Below, one piece after another: positions 21,347 through 32,300 of a DNA stretch of 64,000 nt. The notes under the pieces were generated by a model. It ran no database searches, was not told the DNA's origin, and saw nothing but the letters and a program-made list of their open reading frames with translations. The position numbers and the translations under genes were made by a program. Within the stretch, counting starts at the first letter, position 1, and each line of letters starts with the position of its first letter. Origin of the DNA: Hypomesus transpacificus (lineage: Eukaryota > Chordata > Actinopteri > Osmeriformes > Osmeridae). The DNA lies in assembly GCF_021917145.1 (NCBI RefSeq), contig NC_061074.1:8247485-8311484 (forward strand). The letters are read 5' to 3'.

Positions 21347-22575
21347 AGCGAGATGAATTCACGCCGCTGAAATAGTTGTCTGTTTTTGTTAGCGTTCAGA
21401 TATTCGCCACTGTGATGTTCTTGATAACTAACGTTACGGTCGGTGTTTAAAGTTAGCTGGTGGAAGCCAACTTGGTTCATCAGGCTAGCAATACTAGTAG
21501 TCCTAACTTATTTAAGCAAGCTAACTTAACTTAGCACAAACGTTAGAGACATTTCGTAAAGTTATAAAATAATGCCAATATAGTACTCGGTCATGTCAAA
21601 TATAATTCACACTGCAAAACATACTTCCTCCGCAAACACAAGTTTCTATGTCAAATACTTCAATCGACTTCGCTCAGTACGGAAAGTTAGAGATGAAACC
21701 TGAAACTTTTGCCTACAACGTATTTGTAGTCTTTAAACGGAACGCGCGACTTTAATTCAAACATACACTGCCCCCGTTGATTGCGCGAACAATGTCGACC
21801 CGACCATCAATTCTACTCCATGATTGGTCTTCAACTGAAGTGACGATTTATTGTCCGTCATTGGGTACACTCGTTTTGCACATAGGGTGATGGACCGTGT
21901 GAGACGGGCGGTAGCAAGTTAATTAGAGCGCAGCTTCTTGCCTGCCTTAATAGAATGATGAGTTCCGTGTCATATTGGAGATCGTAACATGGGGCAAAGT
22001 CTCATCTGATGCACCACGATTCACCAGTCCTATGTTACTCAAACACTCACTGCAAATCTAAATAGTAGGAACTTGGTTCACCGTGGCGTCACTCGAGTAC
22101 ATGAAATCTTTTTTAAATATTAGGCCCCACCCAGAACGGCTCAATGGATCTCCCGCGTCCAACCCAGAGCCATAGAAAATGTTCTTGGCTCTGGTCCAAC
22201 CTTTTGACCCCTCTCCCAAATACACATTGTTTCTACGTCCGTTTGGTTTTAATGGGGTTTCAACATTTTTTATGGTAAAATAACAACCCTACAGGCTATT
22301 GGAAATGAATTGTACTTTCTTTATCTTAGCACACAAAACCAATATTGGAAAAAAACATCTGAAAAACAAACCGTTGTTATATAACAGATCCTCAAAATTA
22401 TTCTCAAATTCAGAATTATGTCAGTACATTGAAATCCCCATAGGAATAGAAAATAGAACTTGTGTGACATATGCATTTTCTGATATAAAAAAGTAAAGAT
22501 GGTTTTCTCTTAAATTCAAGATTGCAGCACTGTACACCTCGGTAATGAGTCACAGGGATCTCTCAGAGTTGGGAG
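21347..22575. other. wdr62 promoter side and THAP gene 3' flank
   Basis: Spacer of 1.2 kb. The half next to wdr62 is rich in TTAGCTAGC-like words and holds the wdr62 5' UTR/promoter, with no clear TATA box. The half next to the THAP gene is AT-rich and probably its 3' UTR. The frame at 22299-22496 has no recognisable homology. Confidence 0.5.
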
Positions 22576-24758
22576 TTAGAATCTGCAATCCCATCCTCTC
22601 ATTTCATCCTCTTCATCATTTGACAGGGTATACAAGTAAGCAGTGTTGTCTTCATAGATGATAGCCACAGTTTCACCAGCATCTGTTACTGCTGCACTGG
22701 TCTGTAAGTAGGCCTGGAAGGAGAAGCAGAATAGACAAAGAACATGAATATATAATACGCATGTCTCAATAAGTAATACTAGTCAGGATTACCTAGTCAA
22801 ACATTCTTTTTGATTCCATTACCCTCTCAAGAAGCTGTAGTCGTTCCTCGTTCAGGATGTTATTTTGTCTCAGTTGACTGACTGTCGCCTCCAACCCCAG
22901 AAGTTTGTCCAAATGTCGGCGATGTCTCTGTTGTAGAATTTTCACTTTTTTCTGGAGTTCGATAACTATTGCTTCAAGCTGTTCCTTGCTCAGGCTATTC
23001 TTGTGATAGCTACAACGCAAAACACATGGCAAACACACACCTAAGTAAGAAGAGTTACACGGGGCAAGAATGACTAATATCAAATACATCTGTATTCATT
23101 TACATTGAGTCATTTAGCAGACGCTCTTACCCAGAGCGACTTACAGTAAGTACAGGGACATCCCCCCCCCGAGGCAAGTAGGGTGAAGTGCCTTGCCCAA
23201 GGACACGTCATTTGTAGGGCCGGGAATCGAACTAGCAACCATCTTATTAATAGCCCGATTCCCTAACCGCTCAGCCATCTGACCCCCTATTCATATAACA
23301 ATAAATCAACAACCATACCGGTGCTCTTCCAGCTGGCTTCCCTGCTGCTCAGTGTCATCATCATCATCCAGAGCATCCCCCTCTCCTTCCTCCCCGACGG
23401 TCTCAATTCTTTCCAGGGTCAGGATCAGGGAGGTGGGGGAAGGTGGCGTGTGTTTGGACACTATGGGGAGCGTGGACACGATGGGTCTGGAGCTGAGAGC
23501 GGACGACAGCACCGTGTCCGGGGAGATGCGCAACTCTGCGGACGATCCGCCGCACAAAACGTTGGGTATGGTTTCAAAGTACGCAATCACCTGAGCACCG
23601 TGGTCGTCGAGGGGCACAAGTGGATCTTTGGTCTCCGAGACAACGTTTTCAACGGCCAAAGAAGCCACAGCCTCCGCTGAGGAGCCTGTATACTCAGACA
23701 CGAACAAGTCTTTATCTGCAGTGTGAATGGCGGTATGGATCCCACTCAGCCCCTCCTCTTCCCCATCAGTATATGGCCCTTCTGATACGACCACAACTTC
23801 AGCATGCTCCCCACAGTCCAGCCCACCAAGATCCTCCACAGTCTGGAACAAGGCTAGAGGGTAATCAGCTTCAGTCCCTCCTGACAGAGGGAGAAGGGAA
23901 ACTACAGAGGGCCTTGATTCTAAGGACACTGGTTCTCCAAACTGCGTGGGGTCAACTGTTATCTCGTAGAGTTGCACTGTAGCATCACTGTCCAGGTCAA
24001 GGGTCTCCCTTAATGACGACCCGTCGTCAGAGGAGGTCATGTTTACTGTGCTGCTATACCGACGCCTTTTGTATTTCTCAAAATGATCCATGCCTTTCCT
24101 TTTCTATCAAACACAAATTGAGAAATAACAGTTTTAAACTCATATCAATGGAACCAGACACTCAATTGTAAACAATATATGTAATGTTCATAATAAAATA
24201 TGGCATGGGCATAAGAAAAGTAATAATTGAAAAAAAAAATCTACGATCACATATTGCCTATGCTTCATACCTCAGGTTTCTGGAAGACCGTGGGCACCGC
24301 GTCATTTTCAAGATAACGAATTCCCCAACGCAACTTGAAGCAAGAAGACGTGAAATGATCGTGGCAAATGTACTGGTGACGGGACGGGATCCAGTCTTCA
24401 CGGCCCATATTCTTCAACCACTGCTCCAACCGCTCTGGGTCATGTAGTGGAAACCTGTCGGAGCATGCAGAGCAGGGCACTGTCACACATAGTTTTATCT
24501 CATTTGATTTAGGCACAGAAACGACTAAACAACCGAAACACAACTTAATTTATAAAACACGCAATCACTAAGTGACTCATCATTATGGCAGTTCACAAAC
24601 TCTCAGACAACACAATCGAAAGACTGGCTGACAACAACATTAATGGGAATACCCTTAGATCACATATCCATGCACGCTTACTTGTAAAAACTCTTCCTAT
24701 CCGAATTCGTATTTCCCGAGTCATTTTTACAATTAGGTGCGGTACAATACTTGGGCAT
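22576..24758 (-). CDS. THAP-domain zinc-finger protein (THAP5/THAP8-like)
   Basis: THAP proteins bind DNA through a C2CH zinc finger and usually act as transcription regulators. Exons: 24682-24758, 24271-24454, 23319-24103, 22823-23009, 22576-22713; they sum to 456 residues in one frame. Zinc ligands C5, C10, C56 and H59 are present, with W38, P28 and the AVPTVF box (78-83) that closes the domain. A long acidic, Ser/Thr-rich middle follows. E347-H-R-Y350 fits the HCF-1-binding motif [D/E]HxY and sits, as in other THAP proteins, directly before a coiled coil (about 355-410). The finger's HQ.C..HFT.SCF recalls THAP8, and the neighbour WDR62 supports THAP8. The EHxY motif plus LEA..RQL.Q.N coiled coil is closer to THAP5. 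I therefore give no symbol. A roughly 45-residue tail (ETVAIIYEDNTAYLYTL) ends the protein. Confidence 0.88.
23096..23287 (-). mobile_element. tRNA-derived SINE, full-length antisense copy
   Basis: Runs from tail CATTTACATTGAGTCATTTA through body CAAGTAGGGTGAAGTGCC to head CCGCTCAGCCATCTGACCCC. Lies in the THAP gene's intron between exons 23319-24103 and 22823-23009, ending about 30 bases from the larger exon's donor. Confidence 0.85.
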
Positions 24759-25275
24759 CTTGGTAAGGAGAACTTGAAGGCCGACGATTGATATTGCAAG
24801 GTGAGTCGTAAGATCAACCTGTGGCGGTGCGTCAGCTGTTAGATGTGTAGGATGACGCTAGAAACATGCGACTTGCGTCACGCATGCGGCACACTCCATT
24901 CCTGAAAAATCTAGAGGGTGAACTTTCTCGTGTCCCGCCACTTCGTAGCAGTATGTCAATGGCATAAATGCAAAAGTAAAGTGTATGACAAGCTCAGTAA
25001 TTACTCAAAAAATGTTCTCCAGTTAATCAAGTAGCAGTATCCTATTTTAATTCATGGCTCATTTTGTATGTTTGTTTATGCCGAGCTAGGGCTGTTACCA
25101 TGCATATAAAAAATGCTGCCGTCTTGTGGTCACGACAAACCTCTGGGAAAAGGAGCAAGTAGACTGATCAGCACCAAAGTTATGGCTTTAACTTTCATCA
25201 GATTAGAACATAAAACTTAGAAAAAATGCATATGAACAAAGGATATTCTTTGAAAGAACATGAGTGGATTTTTTT
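24759..25275. other. intergenic between THAP gene and ppp5c 3' end
   Basis: Short spacer holding the THAP gene's 5' flank. GC content falls from the start codon outward. No TATA box or ORF that I can support. Confidence 0.5.
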
Positions 25276-25281
25276 TTTATT
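25276..25281 (-). terminator. possible ppp5c polyadenylation signal
   Basis: AATAAA on the minus strand about 1.1 kb past the ppp5c stop, at the edge of a T-run. The intervening 25282-26384 has no ORF and reads as an AT-rich 3' UTR. Confidence 0.45.
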
Positions 25282-26384
25282 CAATAACTTTCTCCAAACA
25301 TGTACACAGATTTTTTTTAAATGATACAGTATTTATATACATACACATCAGTGTATTTCATTTAAAAAGTTGAGGGCCATAGGACACTGCAGCTGTGCGT
25401 ATAAGAGGAGAGGATCGGTTTGGTGGACATCTGTGCGCAAGTCCACACATGGGCTAAGTCACCAGGAAACAAACATACACTTGAGACTGGCATTACCAGT
25501 GACTGCCTTGTAGCAAAGCAGGCTGTGTGAGGGCTGTGCAGACTCAGCCGGATGAGTGGCATGGTGACAAATGAGACATATGAGAGTGGCAGTATCTTTC
25601 CCGATAGGGAAAGACCTACAGAAGTGCAAAATTAAGTGATCTATGTGTTTTTGAACATGGTATGTGAAGAACCGTTGTCACAATGTCTACCAGTCAACAG
25701 CACCTTCCTGGGAGAGAGTGGACAGCATCAATATTAGTCTCAGACATTTCTCCTTCCTAAATGGGACATACATGTTCATATCACTTTTGGAATACAGTTA
25801 AAAGAAAAAACAATTTTTTTTTTGTATCATTACTTGAAAAATACTGATGTGCAGGAACAGGCTTGTCTCACCCCTATCAGACCTGCTCTTAGTTGTGTCC
25901 AAAGGCCAACAGTACAATTTCACAGGTTGTTATCATGTAAAATCAAACATTATCTGATATATTCCATAACAGATCTTTGGTACATACCAGCTCCTTGATC
26001 ACATGAGTTAGCTGCTTATCTATACAGCCAAATTCTTAAAACCAAGCAACTCCGAATGGCTGCATAAACTTTCAAGGTCATTTTCTATACCCAGGAATGG
26101 TACCCATGTGTGGCAACAGAAATTAGGATTTTTTTTTTTCTTCCAGTTTTTTTCCAATACATGAATGGCATGCCCAATTCTTGAGTTGGCTGGTCTAAGT
26201 AATCTCTTCCTGCCTGAACTACACCACATGTACTCTGAATACAACAAGGGAAAGTATTGAGGAGAAGGATCCCTTAGGCAGAACATGAACAGGGACATGT
26301 CTAAGCGCTGGAGGGAGTGATGTGGCTGAGATGGTTCAGGTCAGAGGGGAGGTCGTCGGTGCCTCTAGCAGAAGAGCATGTCCT

Positions 26385-29300
26385 CTACATCATCCCCATC
26401 TGCATCAAGGTGTTGGCGTACGCCATAGGCTTCACATTCGGATGAAGCTGCAGATCGTGAGACAGATACACAAAGGAATAAATTACAGCTAACTATTTTC
26501 CCTTTCGTAATCGTTTTATTTCCCCCCCCCCTTTAACTGCTTAATTGAAAAGGAAAAGAAACGTCGTCAGAAATGACAAGAGATGTACTCACCACAGCAG
26601 TGAACTGGTGAAATTCTGGCTTTAGGTCGGATCCCCTGAGATGAATGTAGGCTCCTTTGTTTGCCATCTGATCACTGAAGAAGTAGAACAAGACAATACT
26701 GTTACAGTACATCTCAAGTCTGTGTGTGTGTGTGGTTCCCGACAGGGTTCAAGGGAGATCCAAAGCAAGCAGATGACCTGGTATGTGCCAGATGAACCAG
26801 CAAATCATGAGAATCGGTTAATCAGGGCGACAGGTGAATTGCAGACAGGCTAGTGAGGCCAGGTGCTCTGAGGACACCCAAATCCTCTGGCTGCCATCAG
26901 TACACAGAACAGCAGCCTGGGGGACCTACCAGTAGTTGGGAGCCGAGAACACGGTGATGCACTTCCCTGAGTGAGTGATCTCGTAGCCTTCGCCCTTCAC
27001 TTCGTGGCTGCGCACTATGTAATCAAGCTTGTTCTGGTCCAAGAAACGCTCCGTTACGTCCGGCCCAAACTGACAGCTCACTCCTCGCTTACTGACCGAC
27101 CGTCCATTCTAAGAGGGAAGAGAGGCAAAGGACACTGTTAGGAAAAACAAAATCGACACAAGAAGTGTCCTTACATGCCGAGTTGCTATCAGACTGTGGA
27201 TCAAAATGTATAAAACAGGTACTCACCTGAGGCTGTGGGTCTGACCACAGGAGATCACACATGGGACCTAAAAAGGGTAACAGACAAAGAAGAGAGTTCT
27301 CATAAGACAACCCTCACACACACGAGCGCACACACACACGAGCGCACACACACACACACCAGAGTCTGGTGGCTGTCTGTTCCTCTCAATCTTCCTGAGG
27401 TCTTCCAACGTCACTCCATCCTCACTGAAAAGTCCCCCGTGCATCACCTGAGACCAAACACACAGTATTCATTACATCAACACTTTCTTCAACTTAAAAG
27501 CGGCCATTTTATTTGGTGTGCGTGGCAGTACTGACCAGAACTTTGCTGTTGATGCACTGTGCAAGAGGCAGCCACTGGAAGACCTCACTGAACAGCTGGA
27601 ACATCTGGGCTGTGTACTTGGCCTTGACCTCGCCCTCAAAGCCATACATCTGGTTCATGTTGTCCGTCTCATGGTTACCTGATGGGACAGATTTTCCATC
27701 AACACGACAGCATCAGAATGCAGGTACTTTGCACTGAAGCCACACACCACGACTTACTCACAAGACAGGACTTACCCCTAAGCAGGTAGAAGGAGTCAGG
27801 CAACAGCAGCTTGAAGCCAAACAGAGTGAGAATGACCTCAACAGAAAATGAGCCGCGGTCCACAAAGTCTCCGTTGAACAGCTGAGTTCCACAGTTAAGG
27901 CTCATCGTCCTTTGGCATTCCGTGATGCATCTAACAATAAATCCAGGAATATCAATGCACTAAGCAACGGAGCCCTGCACGAGCATTTGCTACAGAGACT
28001 GCACTATTACGAAAAAACTCTACCTGCGTTGCAAAACGAGCCCCTTTAATGCAAACATTCATAAACTCGAAGTCAACACCAAATCAACTAACTGACCTCT
28101 TTATCACCAGCTGCATCACGGGCACTGCGCTCGTTTAAATCAATACGGAAGAGCAGAGTATAAAATATTTTTTAGAAACTGGCCTGAGTTTGAATCCAGC
28201 CTTAGCCCTTTGCTGCATGTCTTCCTTCCCCTCTCTCCCCTGCCTTTCCTGTCACACTTCACTTACTAACTGTCCAATAAAGCATGAAAAAATGCAAAAT
28301 AATAATAATAATATATCTTTAAAGAAACTGGTGCATGAAGTCAAAAGCGATGACTAGATGATTCAAAAGGAAAGGATACGTAAGGATTGGTCTGTGAGGG
28401 CAAGCCATTCAACTCAAAGATGTTGAGGAGGTCGTAGTACTGTCCATGCGTATCCCCACAAATGGATATCTTTTCAGTCTGTTAGGGGGGACAAGATAAC
28501 CATTCATCATTGTGCTGCGCAGAGACGTATATTAATGTTTCCACAGAAAACACAACAAATATTAGCCACTAAGTGAAAACGTGTTTACCTCTTTAAGTGT
28601 TATTTCTACAAGACTTGGGAGTTTGGATAGAAGATCTTTTACTTGGATCAAAATCTGCAAAAACAAACAAAAACATTTATTTACAGTACTTGTACCGTAC
28701 TGGTTAACACTTAAGATAATCACAAGAAATATCTTTCCCACCAAAAGGCTATACCTGATAAGCACACTTCCTATGCAGTTTCTTCTGATCCTTGAACCAT
28801 TCCATCATCTCATTCATGAATTTCATAGTAACCTTCCCCTCTTCCAATTTGGGACCTGTGTAATCGTCCTCGATCACTGCATTGTGGGAAGACAATTATT
28901 CAAAAGGACAAATGTTCACTCAATATGTATGTATATATATATATATATATATTAGTGCTGTCAGTTTAACGCGTTATTAACGGCGTTAACGCAAACCCAA
29001 ATTAACGGCGTCAATTTTTTTATTGCGCGATTAACGCTCTTTTTGGCCTAGCAAACTCTGTAGTTTTTTTTTCACATGCTGTTGCAACAACTACCGAAGT
29101 TAGAAAAACTACAATACCACACCGGATCTAGCTAGACCGGAAACAAAACAACAGGCACGCCACACACTTGTTTGGCTTGCGATCCGGCTAAAGCGTAGTA
29201 GCAGAGCCCGTTTACGGATATGAGACATTCTCTGGTAGTAGGTTAACGTTACGTTTTGAGTTGATGGCGAGCGCGAGACGCCGAAATGGATGCCAATAAG

Positions 29301-32300
29301 ATTCTGAATGGAAAGTTTACTTTTAAAAAGTTGCCAAATGGTTCCATTGACAAGACCAAAGTGATCTGTGTGTTTTGTCGTTGTAAACTGAGCTATCATC
29401 GCAGCACGTCCAGTCTGAAATACCACTTGATGGCCAAGCACACAGATGATGCGAATTCTCCGCCCCCTCGTCAAAGCCAGGCGATTGCAATGTTGTTTTC
29501 AATAACAAAAAATATTTGCACGAAGCAATCCGAACCACTTTTCCATGTTGATAAGAGCATTACAATTTGAAAAAAGAATGGGACAAAAAGAAATCAAGGG
29601 ACATTTAGAATAGATAAAAATGTGCGATTAATTGTGATTAATCGCGAGTTAACTATGACATTAATGCGATTAATCGCGATTAAACATTTTAATCGTTTGA
29701 CTGCACTAATATATATATATAGTTATCTTCTCTGTTAATGCATTTAATAATACATGAACTAAAATGTTACAAAACACTCACTCATGTTTTCAATGTCTAG
29801 AGAGTCTACGACCGATCTTTTGATCTCATCGCTGGCGATGGCTCTCTCGAAGGCCTTCTGCTTCACAATCTTGTTGCACTCCTGGTACTTCATCTTTGCA
29901 TCCTTGTCATTGGGCCTCACCTTGACCACCTACCAGCAGGCCACAAGGAAACACATTTACATTTGGCCATTTAGCAGACGCTCTTATCCAGAGCAACTTA
30001 CAGTAAGTACAGGGACATTCTCCCCCGAGGCAAGTAGGGTGATGTGCCTTGCCCAAGGACACAACTTATTTTTTCACGGACAGGAATCGAACCAGCAACC
30101 TTCTGATTAATAGCCCAACTCCCTAACCTCTTAGCCATCTGACCCCCTGTACACATCCGTGGACATATGTTACCTCTAGCAAAAGTCATACGTGTGCACA
30201 CTGACATGGAAATATATTGAAGGCATGTCAGAACGGAAAAGAGAAATCTCTCACAACAGTATTCGAAATCTTCCCAAAAAAACTCAGGTCAGATTCCTGT
30301 AAATTCATACAGTGCCCTCCAAAAGTATTGGAACAGTGAGGCGAATTCCTTTATTTTTGCTGTAGACTGAAAACATTTGGGCTTGACATCAAATAATGAA
30401 CGTGAGACCAGAGATCAACGTTTCAGCTTTTATTTCCAGGTATTTACATCAGGATCTGATGCACAACTAAGAAAATATCACATTTTGTTTGAATCCACCC
30501 ATTTGTCATGTGATCAAAAGTATTGGAACAGATATACTTAAAACATATTTAAGTGAATAAGACTTAATATTTAGTTGCAAATCCTTTGCTTTCAATAACT
30601 GCAGCAAGTCTGTGACCCATTGACGTCACCAAACTTTTGCATTCTTCCTTTTTGATGCTTTCCCAGGCTTTCACTGCAGCCTCTTTCAGTTGTTGTTTGT
30701 TTTGTGGGGTTCCTCCCTTCAGTCTCCTCTTAAGCAGGTAAAATGCATGCTCTATAGGGTTTAAGTCTGGAGATTGACTTGGCCAGTCTAATACCTTTCA
30801 TTTCTTGCCCCTGATGAACTCCTTTGTTGTTTTGGCAGTGTGTTTTGGGTCGTTATCTTGCTGCATGATGAAGGCTCTGCCAATCAGTTTGGTTGCATCT
30901 TTCCTTAAATTGGCAGACAAAATGTTTCTGTAGACTTCCGAGTTCATTTTGCTGCTGCCATCATGTGTTACATCCTCAATGAAGATTAATGAGCCCGTCC
31001 CAGAAGAAGCCATGCAAGCCCAAGCCATGACATTACCTCCACCGTGTTTCACAGATGAGCTTGTGTGTTTGGGATCATGAGCAGTTCCTTTCTTTCTCCA
31101 AACTTTAGCCTTTCCATCACTTTGGTAAAAGTTAATCTTTGTCTCATCAGTCCATAAAACTTTGTCCCAGAATTTTTGAGGTTCATCTCTGTACTTTTTG
31201 GCAAATTCCAGCCTGGCCTTCCTATTCTTCTTGCTAATGAGTGGTTTGCATCTTCTGGTGTAGCCCTTGTACTTTTGTTCATGAAGTCTTCTGCGAACAG
31301 TAGATAGTGATACCTTCACTCCTGCCATCTGGAGGTTGTTGCTGATCTCACTAACAGTTGTTTTAGGGTCTTTCTTTACAGCTCTCACAATGTTTCTGTC
31401 ATCAACTGCTGATGTTTTCCTTGGTCTACCTGTTCGACGTCTGTTACTTAGTACACCAGTAGTTTTCTTCTTCTTCAGGACATTCCAAATGGTTGTACTG
31501 GCTATGGCCAATGTTTCTGCAATGGCTCTGATTGATTTTCCATCTTCTCTAAGACTCACAATTGCTTGTTTTTCACCCAAAGACAGCGCTCTGGTTTTCA
31601 TGTTGTTTTCACCTCTGAATACAGTCTGCATAGACAAAACCTATCTTACCCAATCTGAACCTGAGTGTAGACATTCAGTGGTGTTTATTGATTGAATAAT
31701 GTATGTAATAGGACACACCTGGGCAACAAAACACACCTGTCAGTCACATGTTCCAATACTTTTGCTCACGTGACAAATGGGTGGGTTCGAACAAAAAGGT
31801 GATATTTTCTAATTTGTGCATCAGATCCTGATGTAAATACCTGGAAATAAAAGCTGAAACGTTGATCTCTGGTTTCACATTCATCGTTTGATGTCAAGCC
31901 CAAATGTTTTCAGTCTACAGCAAAAATAAAGGAATTGGCCTCACTGTTCCAATACTTTTGGAGGGCACTGTATGTACAGTGAGTATTGTCTATGGAGTTC
32001 ATGAATAGCCATAACAGCTACCACCTTTACTGACAGTGAGGCTATCCAGCACTGATCCTTGTTGCCGCAGCTTTGTTGTTTATGCTTCATATGCCGTCAA
32101 AATAGCTTGGAAGACAATAGGCTGTAAATCAACAGCGGTATGCACCATGCAATATGCTTTCACATTGGGATTTAATTGGCATCTTCAGTGGATTAAGGAA
32201 TAATCCCTGTGGAACTCATGGAACCAATGCACTGAAGATAATATGGGGTGTCAAATTTACAACTCAAATATTTTCTACGGGATGTTAAATTGTACATTTG

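Larger units (their letters stand above)
30310..31970 (-). mobile_element. Tc1-like DNA transposon with about 220-bp inverted repeats
   Basis: 1661 bp, beginning CAGTGCCCTCCAAAAGTATT and ending with its reverse complement. It is flanked by TA on both sides, the standard Tc1/mariner target duplication. Terminal inverted repeats cover about 30310-30531 and 31749-31970 and differ at roughly a dozen positions, so the copy is fairly young. Inside is a transposase frame on the minus strand, broken by one stop codon. It sits in ppp5c intron 2 and is transcribed with that gene, in the same orientation. Confidence 0.93.

Noticed and set aside
29286-29570. Stand-alone ZBED-type host gene
   Set aside because: It lies entirely between hAT inverted ends and lacks any other domain or exon; better read as a transposon remnant.
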